Numbered from the stretch's first letter, positions 1 to 8,240 are shown. The stretch: DNA of 64,000 nt from Citricoccus muralis (GCF_029637705.1 NZ_CP121252.1:1302001-1366000), one strand, 5' to 3'. The notes: a model not told the origin generated them from the sequence alone. Made by a program: numbers and translations.

Positions 1-757
1 AGCGTTCGATCTTTCCCTGCGTTTGCGGGTGGTTCGGGGACCCATTGATCTGCTGAACGTCCCACCGATGCAGGAGCTTTTCGAATTGGTTCTTTGCGGG
101 GTCTTCGTTGCCAGCGCGTCCTGCGAACCGAGTTGTGAAGACCAAGCCGTTGTCGGTGAGTGATTTCTGAGGGCGTCCGTGTTCTTCGCAAGCAGCGCTG
201 AATTGCTCGACGACGTTGCGCACTGTCACGCGGCGGTAAGCGCGCAGGCTGATGAGGAATCGTGAGTGATCGTCGATGAAGTCCAGTACCTCGGCGTCTG
301 TTCCATCGGCGAGTGTCCAATGGGTGAAATCGGCTTGCCACATCTCGTTGGGTAGAACGGCGACAAACCGATTCAATGAGGAATTAGGACGTTTCTGCGG
401 TTGATCGATCACAGTGTTGGCTTGGCGCAGAATTCGATGCACGGTCGATCGTGACGGCACCAGAATGCCTTCGTTTTCTAAGTAGGCGCGAATGGAATCT
501 GCGCCAGCGTCTAAGCCAGTGCTGACGAGATCGCTCCGTAGCTGCAGGATACGGTCCCGGGTCTCGGGAGGGGTTTGGTTTGGTGATGTCAGCGGTCGCT
601 TTGACCGAGATTCGAAAGCGTTGTCTCCTTCTTGGAGGTAGCGGCGGACCAGAGCTTGTACCCATCGTTCAGTCACATTGAAGTGCGCTGCGGTTGCCTT
701 GGTGGACATGGACCCTTGCGTGACGGCCAGGATGATGGCCTTATTTTTTATTTTCAC
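1..757 (-). CDS. IS481-family transposase, 3' part outside window
   Basis: DDE integrase-type transposase read from a GTG at 757 leftwards off the window edge (about 252 codons visible). The N-terminus is a helix-turn-helix region (KNKAIILAVTQGSMSTKAT), followed by the retroviral-integrase core. The first Asp lies in MWQADFTHW, the second in LTDNGLVF, and the Glu in QTQGKIER close to the edge. All three catalytic acidic residues are present and no stop interrupts the frame, so the visible part looks intact. The start is inferred: there is no convincing ribosome site, and the frame stays open a few codons upstream of 757. The protein moves its own element by cut/copy-and-paste; it says nothing about host function. 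Confidence 0.85.
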   Translation of the reverse strand, partial: MKIKNKAIILAVTQGSMSTKATAAHFNVTERWVQALVRRYLQEGDNAFESRSKRPLTSPNQTPPETRDRILQLRSDLVSTGLDAGADSIRAYLENEGILVPSRSTVHRILRQANTVIDQPQKRPNSSLNRFVAVLPNEMWQADFTHWTLADGTDAEVLDFIDDHSRFLISLRAYRRVTVRNVVEQFSAACEEHGRPQKSLTDNGLVFTTRFAGRAGNEDPAKNQFEKLLHRWDVQQINGSPNHPQTQGKIER

Positions 758-770
758 GCGTTTGAGCTTG

Positions 771-924
771 AACGATGTCTCAAGACATCTGATGAGGGCC
801 TGGGTGGCGAACGATGTCTGTGGACATTAGGTGAATGATCTCTACGCGCTTTTCGGTGCCCGGCCTGGTGGTCTTGGAAAGCGAAGGATGTCTCAGGACA
901 TGGGTGAACGATGTGTTGAGATCA
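771..924. repeat. four imperfect GATGTCT dyads at the IS end
   Basis: Copies are at about 771-789 (AACGATGTCTcaAGACATC), 810-828 (AACGATGTCTgtGGACATT), 884-902 (AAGGATGTCTcaGGACATG) and 906-924 (GAACGATGTGTTGAGATCA). Each reads as a short inverted repeat around GATGTCT. They sit just upstream of the transposase start and probably bind the transposase or act as its operator and terminal repeat. The function is inferred from position. Confidence 0.6.
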
Positions 925-946
925 CACACCCCCATCTCCACGGACC

Positions 947-978
947 AAGCCCGGAACCCTCGCGTTTCCGGGCTTTTT
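947..978. terminator. hairpin terminator, possibly bidirectional
   Basis: A 10-bp perfect stem AAGCCCGGAA (947-956) pairs with TTCCGGGCTT (966-975) around an 8-nt loop and runs into five Ts at 974-978. On the minus strand it would end the aroA-rsgA-hisN-fluC-fluC transcript; the plus-strand U-tract suits readthrough from the IS side. Confidence 0.7.
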
Positions 979-1057
979 CCTTGTCCGAGCACGAAACGTC
1001 AGTCGGTTCCTGATATGGGTGCTTGACTTTGTACCGGCGTTCTTAGGGGAGAACAAG

Positions 1058-1426
1058 TCACATAGCAGTCGACGTCAGCCAAGCGATAGCGAGATACCCG
1101 AGTGTGGCGGCCGTGAGGCTCGCGCCGTAGTGAAGCAACAGGGTGCTCAGTGTGGTGCGGTAGCGACGTTCGAGGAGGGCCTTGCCCGCGGCCAGCGAGA
1201 CGGTGGAGAACGTCGTCAGTGATCCGGCCAGCCCCGTGGCAAGGAACATAGTTGTCGATTCTGACGCACCTGCACCCCATACTGCAGCGAAGACGGCACC
1301 GGCGATCAATGAGCCGAGAACGTTGACGAGCAGGATACCGTGCGAGGGCAGTAATGTATCGGCCACGTAGCGCAGCGCCGCACCGAGGGCACAGCAACCG
1401 GCGAACATCAAGAGCACCAGAATCAT
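1058..1426 (-). CDS. fluC: fluoride channel subunit FluC/CrcB (second copy)
   Basis: Small four-helix membrane protein of 122 residues that exports fluoride and works as an antiparallel dimer. The sequence shows the hallmark GCCALGAALRYVAD opening, the VNVLGSLIAG segment and TGLAGSLTTFSTVS, which carries the Phe-box/threonine motif of the family. The ATG at 1426 follows AGGAAAGGAA and overlaps the stop of the preceding fluC by an ATGA junction, so the two subunits are translationally coupled. Longer upstream reading frames exist but lack homology. The tandem arrangement suggests a heterodimeric channel, as in other Gram-positive bacteria with paired genes. Confidence 0.9.
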   Translation of the reverse strand: MILVLLMFAGCCALGAALRYVADTLLPSHGILLVNVLGSLIAGAVFAAVWGAGASESTTMFLATGLAGSLTTFSTVSLAAGKALLERRYRTTLSTLLLHYGASLTAATLGYLAIAWLTSTAM

Positions 1427-1887
1427 TTTTCCTTTCCTGTGCGGCCGTCTGCCGAACGGATGCCTGCCGCGGCCAGCAGAGCACCGAGCATGGTGGATCC
1501 GAACAGCACCGCGAGCCCGAGTGCACCGGCCGTAGCGAGGGACGCCCCGGTGGCTGCGGAGGACGTGCTGAGCACGGCGAGGGCGGCGAGCCACGCCGTC
1601 GTGAGTGCCGAGAGCGTGGTGAACGAGCCCAAGACGCCCGTGCTGAGTCCGACGCGTGCCCATTCGGGCCAGGCCGCATGGGACGCGATACCGGAGACCC
1701 AGCCCAGGGCGAACGAGCCCACCAGATTGATCACGGTGAGTGTGAGAAATTCTCCCGACAGCGCCAGCCAGGTGTTCAGGGGCTCCTGTCCGAGGGGGAA
1801 CATTTCCATGGCGGCCAGACGCAGGCCACCGCCGAGCACGCCGCCGAGGGCAACGGCGAACAACGTGCGTGGAGAGACGCGAGCCAT
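1423..1887 (-). CDS. fluC: fluoride channel subunit FluC/CrcB (first copy)
   Basis: Fluoride exporter subunit of 154 residues, longer than its partner. Recognisable parts are LFAVALGGVLGGGLRLAAME, TVINLVGSFALGWVSG and LSTGVLGSFTTLSALT, equivalent to the conserved Gly/Asn and Phe-Thr motifs of FluC. The start MARVSPRT (1887) lies only 31 bp after the hisN stop; no strong ribosome site is visible, so coupling to hisN is possible. The gap is too short for a fluoride riboswitch. It forms a pair with the overlapping downstream copy; the two sequences differ clearly, which favours a heterodimer over recent duplication. Confidence 0.88.
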   Translation of the reverse strand: MARVSPRTLFAVALGGVLGGGLRLAAMEMFPLGQEPLNTWLALSGEFLTLTVINLVGSFALGWVSGIASHAAWPEWARVGLSTGVLGSFTTLSALTTAWLAALAVLSTSSAATGASLATAGALGLAVLFGSTMLGALLAAAGIRSADGRTGKEK

Positions 1888-1918
1888 GATCTGGTGGTTA
1901 TTGAGTGCTCTTCGAGAT

Positions 1919-2749
1919 TTATTGGGCGACGTGCTGCCCGCGCAGAGCCGGATTGAGACGCTCCAGCACCTCGGAGTGCAGCAGATCGTTGGTGGCCAGC
2001 GCGTTGCCGCCGAAGGGGCCGGGCTCGCCTTCGAGCGAGGTGAAACGCCCACCTGCCTCGGTGACAATCGGGACGAGCGCGGCCATGTCGTAGAGCTCGA
2101 GCTCCGGCTCGCAGGCGATGTCGATGGCGCCTTCGGCCACCATCATGTAGGACCAAAAGTCACCGTAGGCCCGGGTGCGCCACACATCCGAGGTCAGTTG
2201 AAGGAATTCGCGGATATTGCCGCGTTCGCGCCACCCTTCGAGGGAGGAGAACGACAGGGAAGCGTCCTCGAGCCGGGAAACATTCGAAGCGTGAATGCGC
2301 TTGGCATGGGCCAGCGACCGGCCGGTGTAGGCGCCGGCGCCGTTCATAGCCCACCAACGCCGGTGCAGGGCCGGAGCGGAGACCACACCGAGCACGGGGA
2401 CGCCGTCGTCGAGCAAGGAGATCAGGGTGGCCCAGACGGGCACGCCGCGGACGAAGTTCTTGGTGCCATCGATGGGATCGATCACCCAGCGTCGGGAACC
2501 CGAGCCCGAGGTGCCGAACTCTTCACCGAAGATGGCGTCGCGGGGGCGGGCACGGGAGAGCTGACCGCGGATGAGGTCTTCGGCCGAGCGGTCGGCGTCG
2601 GAGACCGGGGTGAGATCCGGTTTGGTGGAGACCTTCAGATCGACGGCGTTGAAACGGGACATGGTGACGGCATCGACGGCATCGGCCATGGCCAGAGCCA
2701 GATGCAGATCGTCCCGGTAGCCGCGCTGGAAGTTCTCGAGTGGAGTCAT
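1919..2749 (-). CDS. hisN: histidinol-phosphatase, inositol-monophosphatase family
   Basis: Magnesium-dependent phosphatase of 276 residues that converts L-histidinol phosphate to histidinol. Family motifs are visible: GEEFG (about residue 75), [17 protein letters not shown] (the DPxDGT metal site, about residue 90) and the late [19 protein letters not shown] motif. The position after rsgA and aroA matches other actinobacteria, where this paralogue is assigned to histidine synthesis. A generic inositol-phosphatase activity cannot be excluded. The ATG at 2749 is 9 bp after the rsgA stop, without a clear Shine-Dalgarno; TAGCCT six bases before the ATG could be a -10 box giving a leaderless internal transcript. 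Confidence 0.85.
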   Translation of the reverse strand: MTPLENFQRGYRDDLHLALAMADAVDAVTMSRFNAVDLKVSTKPDLTPVSDADRSAEDLIRGQLSRARPRDAIFGEEFGTSGSGSRRWVIDPIDGTKNFVRGVPVWATLISLLDDGVPVLGVVSAPALHRRWWAMNGAGAYTGRSLAHAKRIHASNVSRLEDASLSFSSLEGWRERGNIREFLQLTSDVWRTRAYGDFWSYMMVAEGAIDIACEPELELYDMAALVPIVTEAGGRFTSLEGEPGPFGGNALATNDLLHSEVLERLNPALRGQHVAQ

Positions 2750-2758
2750 GCGTCTAGG

Positions 2759-3874
2759 CTACCCGCCGAGTGCGGTGCCGCCGGACTCTTGGTGCGGCGG
2801 GTCTGCCGTGGGACGTTCGTCGTGGTCGTTGGTGCCGCGGTTGCCGAGCAGGCGCCGCAATGAGGCCAGCCGGGCGGCACCGGACGAACCGGCCTGGCCG
2901 CCCGCCACCCAGGCGTCGAGGGCGCATCCAGGGGAGGCCTCGGTGTGTTCGCACCCTTTGGGACAGTCGGCGATAGCCGGTGCCAGTTCGTCGAAGGCTT
3001 CGACCAGGTGGTCGGGATCGACGAGTCCGAGCCCAAAGGAACGGATGCCGGGGGTGTCAATGAGCCAGGTGGCGTCGTCGTCCGAGAGCGGCAGTGCCAG
3101 CGCAGAAGAGGAGGTGTGTCGGCCGCGGCCGGTAACGGCGTTGACGTGACCGGTGGCACGATCCGCGCCGGTGAGCGCGTTGATCAGCGTAGATTTGCCG
3201 ACGCCGGAGGGGCCCACCAGGGCGCTGACGTGGCCGTGGAGGCGGTCCAGAATCTGTGCGAGCAGCGCGTTGTCGAGCAGCGCGTCGTCGTGCTCATCAG
3301 CGGACTGGGAGGTGAGGATCTCCAAGTCCACATCCGCGTAGTGGGCGATGAGTTCGCTGGGGTCACGCAAATCGGTTTTAGTGATGCACAGTAAGGGCGT
3401 GATCCCGGCATCATAAGCCGCGACGAGGGCGCGATCGATGAAACCGGTGCGTGGTTCCGGGTTGGCGGCGGCGACCATGATCACCAGTATGTCCACATTG
3501 GCCACCACCACGCGCTCGTAGGAATCGGTGTCGTCGGCGGAGCGGCGCAGCACCGTGGCGCGGTCCTCCACGCGGACCATGCGGGCGAGACTGCCTTCGT
3601 TGCCGGAGAGGTCTCCCACCAGGGCGACGCGGTCGCCGGTGACGACGGGGGTGCGGCGCAGTTCTTTAGCGCGCATGGCGGTGACCATCACGCCGTCGGG
3701 CAAGCGTACCCGGTAGCGACCACGGTCCACCGTGGTGACGCGACCAATGATGGCGTCCTCGTGGCTCGGACGCTCTTTGGTGCGCGGGCGGGAGCCACGC
3801 TTGCTGGGGCGGTCGCGAATGCGAGATTCGTCCCAGGCGTTCGGGTCGATCCCGCCGCGTCGGCCCGGCGTCAT
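2759..3874 (-). CDS. rsgA: ribosome biogenesis GTPase RsgA
   Basis: Circularly permuted GTPase (371 residues) that helps mature the 30S ribosomal subunit. Order of parts: basic N-terminal extension (1-40), OB-fold (about 40-110), G4 motif TKTD (166-169), P-loop GPSGVGKST (221-229), G3 DTPG (273-276), and a C-terminal zinc finger with C304, C308, H310 and C317. The G4-before-G1 order is the diagnostic permutation. Its ATG overlaps the aroA stop by an ATGA junction, so translation is coupled. The Gly/Thr-rich tail after residue 325 looks disordered. Confidence 0.95.
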   Translation of the reverse strand: MTPGRRGGIDPNAWDESRIRDRPSKRGSRPRTKERPSHEDAIIGRVTTVDRGRYRVRLPDGVMVTAMRAKELRRTPVVTGDRVALVGDLSGNEGSLARMVRVEDRATVLRRSADDTDSYERVVVANVDILVIMVAAANPEPRTGFIDRALVAAYDAGITPLLCITKTDLRDPSELIAHYADVDLEILTSQSADEHDDALLDNALLAQILDRLHGHVSALVGPSGVGKSTLINALTGADRATGHVNAVTGRGRHTSSSALALPLSDDDATWLIDTPGIRSFGLGLVDPDHLVEAFDELAPAIADCPKGCEHTEASPGCALDAWVAGGQAGSSGAARLASLRRLLGNRGTNDHDERPTADPPHQESGGTALGG

Positions 3875-5286
3875 CCGTGAATCACCGTGGTCGGTGCCGA
3901 GGTCTCAGCAGTTTCCGCCATCGTCGACCAGGCCTGGGGGAAACGGGGCATAGTCTTGGATGTGGTCCCCACGTTCTCGATGCTCACCCCGGGGACCACC
4001 AGGCCGATCACGGCGGCAAAGGTCGCCATGCGGTGATCGTGGTAGGTCTCCATCTGGGCTGCCGTGAGTCCGGAGGGTCCCGCGCCGGTGATGTCGAGCC
4101 GGTCCGGGTGTTCCTCGATGGTCCCGCCGAGCCGCCGGATTTCGGCGGTGAGGGCGGAGAGCCGGTCCGTCTCGTGACCGCGCAGGTGGCCGATCTTCGT
4201 CAGGTGAGTTTCTCCCTGCGCCAGTGCTGCCAGAGCAGCCACGGTGGGGGCCAGCTCGGCGGTGTCGGAAATCTCCCCGCCGCCGGTGACGACAGGAACT
4301 CCGGACTCATCCCGGGACCCGGCGACGGTGAGGGTGCCGTGCTCGGTTCCCGGGTCTGGAGTGAACGTGACGGTGGCACCGAAACGGGGCAGAATCTCCC
4401 GCCAGCGGTCACCAATCTGGGTAGTGTGGGCGGGCCAGTGTGGAATGCGCACGGTGCCGCCGGTGGCTACGGCAGCGCAGAGGTAGGGGCCGGCATTGGA
4501 GAGATCGGACTCCACGGTCCACTCACCGCCGCTGATCGGTCCCGGTGCGATGACCCACTGGCCCGGTGTGGTGTCATCGACGACGACGCCGGCCTGACGC
4601 AGCACGGATACGGTCATCCCCACGTGTTCGGGGCTGGGCGTGCGCTCACCGGTGTGCCGCAGGTGCAGCCCGTGGCGGAACCGGGCCCCGGCCAGCAGCA
4701 GCGCGGAGATGAACTGAGAGGAGCCACCGGCGTCGATGGTGACCTCGCCGCCGTTCACGAATCCGTTGCCGCGCACACGCAACGGCAACTGGGTGGGGGT
4801 GCCTGACACAGCGTCGAGGCGCTCCACGTGAGCCCCGGCTTGCACCAGACCCTCGAGCACGGGCGCCATGGGCCGCACGCGTGCCTCCGGGTCGCCGTCG
4901 ATGGTTACGGTGTAGCCAGTCAGCGCGGCCACAGGGGGAAGGAACCTCATCACGGTGCCGGCCAGACCGCAGTCCACCGTCCGTTCCATGGCGGTCTCAG
5001 CGTGTACCTCAGGCATGGGGGTGACCTGCACCGTGTCGGGACGATCCGCGTCAGGCTCGATGGCCACCCCTAAGGTGCGGAGGGCTTCGATCATCAGCCG
5101 AGAGTCCCGGGAATCCAACACCCCGTGCACGGTGCTGGGACGATCCGAGAGCGCGGCCAGCACCAGATAGCGATTCGTCAGGGACTTCGAACCCGGGATA
5201 TGCACCGTGGCGTCGACGGGCTGGGTAGGGGTGGGCGCGGGCCAGGGATCGAGGACCGGCGTATCGGTGTGGCGCATCGTGGTCAT
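3871..5286 (-). CDS. aroA: 3-phosphoshikimate 1-carboxyvinyltransferase (EPSP synthase)
   Basis: Sixth step of the shikimate pathway: joins phosphoenolpyruvate to shikimate 3-phosphate. With the start at 5286 the protein has 471 residues. The substrate-binding PGSKSLTNR motif (31-39), DCGLAGTVMRFL, the GGSSQFISALLL segment and GHETDRL/YHDHRMA near the end are all present. The start MTTMRHTD was chosen because GGGAGG precedes it by about ten bases; MSSPPHRN at 5328 is an alternative, and longer frames run into the divergent sigR promoter. First gene of the aroA-rsgA-hisN string, divergent from sigR. PGSKS and the neighbouring Gly-rich segment look like an ordinary enzyme; glyphosate response cannot be judged by eye. 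Confidence 0.95.
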   Translation of the reverse strand: MTTMRHTDTPVLDPWPAPTPTQPVDATVHIPGSKSLTNRYLVLAALSDRPSTVHGVLDSRDSRLMIEALRTLGVAIEPDADRPDTVQVTPMPEVHAETAMERTVDCGLAGTVMRFLPPVAALTGYTVTIDGDPEARVRPMAPVLEGLVQAGAHVERLDAVSGTPTQLPLRVRGNGFVNGGEVTIDAGGSSQFISALLLAGARFRHGLHLRHTGERTPSPEHVGMTVSVLRQAGVVVDDTTPGQWVIAPGPISGGEWTVESDLSNAGPYLCAAVATGGTVRIPHWPAHTTQIGDRWREILPRFGATVTFTPDPGTEHGTLTVAGSRDESGVPVVTGGGEISDTAELAPTVAALAALAQGETHLTKIGHLRGHETDRLSALTAEIRRLGGTIEEHPDRLDITGAGPSGLTAAQMETYHDHRMATFAAVIGLVVPGVSIENVGTTSKTMPRFPQAWSTMAETAETSAPTTVIHG

Positions 5287-5351
5287 CGGCTGCGGGACCT
5301 CCCGGTTGCGGTGTGGTGGCGAAGACATCTCCAAGATACCTTGACTAGCGC

Positions 5352-5377
5352 GGAATATCCGGGTGGAGTATCGCGCT
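5352..5377 (+). promoter_or_regulatory. candidate SigR-type promoter upstream of sigR
   Basis: GGAAT (5352-5356) and GCT (5375-5377) are separated by 18 bases, two thirds matching the GTT -10 of the SigR/SigH consensus GGAAT-N18-GTT. A start about seven bases further on would give a transcript with the strong AGGAGGG ribosome site (5391-5397) and ATG 5402. Autoregulation of sigR from such a promoter is established in Streptomyces; here it is only a sequence match with one mismatch. Confidence 0.4.
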
Positions 5378-5401
5378 ATGTCCGGTGAGAAGGAGGGACG
5401 C

Positions 5402-6160
5402 ATGACCGTACTTGCCCCGGAACAACGAGCTAGGTCACAGAGCTGGCTAGACTGGTCGGTGATGGACACTCACGAGACCACTGACCTGACAGCCGGCGCC
5501 GACGGCTCACGCGTTGACGCGGGAACCGAATCGGACGCCCAGAGGCGCGAGCGCTTCGAGCGTGACGCCCTGCAGTATGTTGACCAACTCTATGCTGCGG
5601 GACTGCGGATGACGCGGAATCCCTCTGACGCCGAGGATCTGGTGCAGGAGGCGTACACGAAGGCGTACTCCTCGTTCCACCAGTACAAGCCGGGCACCAA
5701 TTTGAAAGCCTGGCTGTACCGGATCCTCACGAATACCTACATCAACCTGTACCGGAAGCGTCAACGTCAGCCGCAGCAGACCAACACCGACACGGTGGAG
5801 GACTGGCAGATGGCACAGGCCGCCGAGCACACCTCTTCGGGGTTGCGGTCGGCGGAAACCGAGGCTTTGGACCGCTTGCCCGATAGTGACGTCAAGAACG
5901 CACTGCAGGCGATCCCGGAAGAATTCCGCTTGGCGGTGTATTTCGCCGATGTCGAGGGCTTCGCCTACAAGGAGATCGCGGAGATCTTGGGTGTGCCGAT
6001 CGGAACGGTCATGTCGCGCTTGCACCGTGGACGCAAACTGCTGAGGGATCTACTCACGGACTACGCCACCGATCGCGGCATCCGGGTACAGGGTAAAGCA
6101 GCTAGCACGGCGGGCACGCGCACCCGCCGCGGCGACGACACCGGCGCGAAGAAGGCTTGA
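5402..6160 (+). CDS. sigR: RNA polymerase sigma factor SigR (ECF, SigH/SigR group)
   Basis: ECF sigma factor that directs the thiol-oxidative stress response. Region 2 runs from [35 protein letters not shown]-like sequence through [19 protein letters not shown]. Region 4 is [46 protein letters not shown]. The longest well-supported start is ATG 5402 after AGGAGGG (252 residues). A second start cluster, GTG 5459/ATG 5462, lies 5-8 bases after TAGACT (5448-5453), a plausible -10 box for a leaderless transcript giving a protein 19-20 residues shorter. Two isoforms are known for Streptomyces SigR. The adjacent rsrA begins 8 bases after the stop. The basic tail after residue 220 is unusual but probably tolerated. 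Confidence 0.95.
   Translation: MTVLAPEQRARSQSWLDWSVMDTHETTDLTAGADGSRVDAGTESDAQRRERFERDALQYVDQLYAAGLRMTRNPSDAEDLVQEAYTKAYSSFHQYKPGTNLKAWLYRILTNTYINLYRKRQRQPQQTNTDTVEDWQMAQAAEHTSSGLRSAETEALDRLPDSDVKNALQAIPEEFRLAVYFADVEGFAYKEIAEILGVPIGTVMSRLHRGRKLLRDLLTDYATDRGIRVQGKAASTAGTRTRRGDDTGAKKA
5448..5453 (+). promoter_or_regulatory. candidate -10 box for short SigR isoform
   Basis: TAGACT ends five bases before GTG 5459 and eight before ATG 5462, both in the sigR frame. This spacing fits leaderless initiation. No good -35 is seen. The same TAGACT word precedes argS and the IS1634 transposase at comparable distance. Confidence 0.4.
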
Positions 6161-6168
6161 GGAGCACG

Positions 6169-6468
6169 ATGAGCGAGACACAAGGAGCAGCTCCGATGAA
6201 AGACGATCAGGACTGTCAAAAGATCGGGGACTGCCACGACGCCCGCGTCCAGCGGATCTACGAGTACCTTGACGGGGCCTTGAGCCACCACGATATCGAG
6301 GAAGTGCGTCTGCACCTGACCGAGTGCACCGACTGCAACGCCGAGCATGACCTGGAGTGCATCATCCGCTCCGTGGTGAAGCGTAGCTGCAGCGAAAAGG
6401 CCCCGGACCAGCTGAAGACCTCAATCATCACCCGCATTAGCGAGATTCGGGTCAAGGCCGGTCACTGA
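6169..6468 (+). CDS. rsrA: zinc-binding anti-sigma factor RsrA
   Basis: Redox-sensing partner of SigR, 99 residues. The zinc-anti-sigma motif H49-x3-C53-x2-C56 (HLTECTDC) is intact, and C22 in GDCHDARVQRIYEYLDG is the likely trigger cysteine corresponding to Streptomyces C11. Oxidation forms a disulphide, expels zinc and frees SigR. Extra cysteines at 16, 64 and 74 are present. The start is ATG 6169 behind GGAG at 6161-6164; MKDDQD (6196) is a weaker alternative. It is followed by a very stable hairpin. Confidence 0.93.
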   Translation: MSETQGAAPMKDDQDCQKIGDCHDARVQRIYEYLDGALSHHDIEEVRLHLTECTDCNAEHDLECIIRSVVKRSCSEKAPDQLKTSIITRISEIRVKAGH

Positions 6469-6500
6469 CGCCTGGTCCAGTGCCTGGCCCGGAACGCAAC

Positions 6501-6537
6501 GAGGCCCTGTGAACAACGACGTTGTTCACAGGGCCTC
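6501..6537 (+). terminator. strong hairpin after rsrA
   Basis: GAGGCCCTGTGAACAAC (6501-6517) pairs perfectly with GTTGTTCACAGGGCCTC (6521-6537) over 17 bp with a 3-nt loop. There is no U-tract, which is common for actinobacterial terminators. It probably separated rsrA from the convergent bL37 gene before the IS inserted between them. Confidence 0.75.
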
Positions 6538-6562
6538 GTGCTGTCACATCCTGGTCAAAGAC

Positions 6563-6567
6563 TCAGG
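6563..6567. repeat. target-site duplication, left copy (TCAGG)
   Basis: TCAGG immediately outside the left terminal repeat, repeated at 8241-8245 outside the right one. The preceding bases together with the IS end create the palindrome ACTCAGGCCTGAGT. Confidence 0.8.
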
Positions 6568-6682
6568 CCTGAGTCGTGCCATGTTTGGTGAGGATCAGTG
6601 GTTGAGGGGTCTGGATCGTTGATTTTCCGCGGTTCAGGTTCCGGAATCTACGCACTAATCGCGTGCCGACTAGACTGTGCGG

Positions 6683-8211
6683 GTGGGCTTGTTCGTGCGG
6701 AAGGTGAAGACCGCTTCAGGAGCGACCGCGGTCCAGATTGCTCATACCAAACGCGGTATCCAGAAGATCGTGGAACACATCGGCTCCGGTCATACAGAGG
6801 CCGAGATTGCGGCCCTCGTTCATATCGCGAAAACCAAGATCGCCGGTGATCAACAAGAACTCGACTCGAACTCCCCAGCGCCCAGGCCCAACCGGGTTCT
6901 CAGCCCAGCATCGCACCCGTCGGGCCCAGGGTGACTGGGTCCGCTGCTCAACTGCTTTGGAGCGTGCTGGAAGACGCCTATGAGCATCTCGGGTTCACCG
7001 AGGTAGGCAACGCGGTGTTCCAGAAACTCGTGCTAGCCCGACTAGTAGAGCCGACCTCGAAAACGGACACGATCCGTGTCCTCGAAGAACTCGGCGTCCA
7101 GGCTCCGTCATTGCGCACGATCTGGCGGACCCTAGCCGAGTCCATCAGCCAAGACTGGCGGGACGGATTCAGCAAGGCAGCCTACGCACACGCGCTGAAA
7201 ACCGCAGGCCATGCTGGCCTGTCTGTGGTGCTCTATGACGTCACGACGCTGTATTTTGAGGCTACTGATGAGGACGAGCTACGCAAAGTCGGGATGAGCA
7301 AAGAACGCAGAGTCGATCCACAGATCGTCGTCGGGCTACTGGTGGATCGGGATGGGTTCCCATTGGAGATTCACTGCTTCGAAGGCAACAAGGCAGAGAC
7401 CTTGACCCTGGTCCCGGTGTTGCGGTCTTTCCAAGAACGGCATCAGGTTCAGGATCTGGTGGTCGTCGCTGATGCTGGGATGCTCTCAGCGGCGAACCTC
7501 AACGCTTTGGAGGATGCGGGGTTCTCGTTCATTGTCGGCTCGAGGATCACCAAGGCCCCGTATGACCTGGCAGAGCATTTCGACCGTCATGGCACCTACT
7601 TCACCGACGGACAGATCCTAGAATCCACCCGCACCATGGGGGCCGGTGCTCAGGTCAGGCAGCGCCGGGTGGTGTATCAGTACTCGTTCAAGCGCGAGAA
7701 GCGCGATAACTACACTTTGAACAAGCAGATCGAGAAAGCCGAGAAAGTCGCGTCCGGGGCTCGGCCAGTGCGTAGAGACCGGTTCGTGAATCTCACCGGC
7801 AAGAAACCCGGGGTGGACTGGGCGCTGGTCGAGCGAGCCAGACAATTGTTGGGTTTGAAGGGGTACGTGACGAATATCAGCCCACACGTCTTGGATGGTG
7901 AAGCTGTCGTCGCCGCCTATCACGATCTCTGGCAGGTCGAGAAGTCGTTCCGGATGGCCAAGAGTGATATCCGGGCCCGGCCGATGTTCCATCATCAGCG
8001 TGATTCGATCGAGGCGCACTTGACGATCGTGTTCTGCGCGCTGGCCGTAGCTCGTCATCTGCAACACGTGACTGGGGTCAGTATCAAGAAGCTTGTTCAA
8101 GTACTACGACCGTTGCGAACGGTCACGATTGATATCAATGGGCAGCAACTCGCCGCGGCCCCGTCCATCCCCGTGGACGCTCAGAAACTGCTCGACTCGT
8201 TGGTCTCATAA
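6683..8211 (+). pseudogene. IS1634-family transposase, apparently frameshifted
   Basis: DDE transposase of the IS4 superfamily. The N-terminal part (GLFVRKVKTASGATAVQIAH) reads in one frame until a stop at 6932. The rest (GSAAQLLWSVLEDAY ... to the stop at 8209-8211) reads in the -1 frame, which is open from 6850. The body has LYDVTTLYFEA, VVADAGMLSAANLNALEDAGFSFIVGSR and AYHDLWQVEKSFRMAKSDIRARPMFH, i.e. the expected catalytic Asp, Asp and Glu blocks. In related elements these parts are one protein. Near 6866, QELDS would become QELDLELP with one extra base, so a one-base deletion is the simplest explanation; programmed frameshifting or internal start at GTG 6931 (426 residues) are alternatives. 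A TAGACT box (6671-6676) lies six bases before GTG 6683. Confidence 0.75.
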
Positions 8212-8226
8212 ACTACGCACTAAATC

Positions 8227-8240
8227 TGGCACGACTCAGG
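8227..8240. repeat. IS1634 right terminal inverted repeat core
   Basis: TGGCACGACTCAGG is the exact reverse complement of the left end CCTGAGTCGTGCCA at 6568-6581 (14 of 14). Confidence 0.85.

Larger units (their letters stand above)
1..930 (-). mobile_element. IS481-type insertion sequence, right part only
   Basis: The element comprises the transposase and about 170 bp upstream of it that carry repeated GATGTCT..AGACATC-like dyads, a pattern typical of the ends of these actinobacterial elements. The outer boundary near 930 is inferred from the last dyad copy and the change to ordinary intergenic sequence with a terminator. The other end lies outside the window, so target duplications cannot be checked. 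Confidence 0.6.
6568..8240 (+). mobile_element. complete IS1634-family insertion sequence
   Basis: 1673-bp element. Terminal inverted repeats start with CCTGAGTCGTGCCA at both ends (6568-6581 and, inverted, 8227-8240) and continue imperfectly as TGTTTGGTG versus GATTTAGTG. The element is flanked by identical 5-bp TCAGG (6563-6567 and 8241-8245), a target duplication. It carries one transposase gene split by a frame change. CTACGCACTAA occurs as a direct repeat just inside each end (6648-6658, 8213-8223) and may be a subterminal binding site. Removing the IS joins the rsrA terminator region directly to the bL37 3' end. Confidence 0.9.

Noticed and set aside
1888-1918. Fluoride riboswitch upstream of fluC
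   Set aside because: Only 31 nt separate hisN and fluC, too short for the aptamer, and no aptamer core is visible.
1439-2863. 474-codon plus-strand frame across fluC, hisN and rsgA
   Set aside because: Covers three well-recognised minus-strand genes and has no motif of its own.
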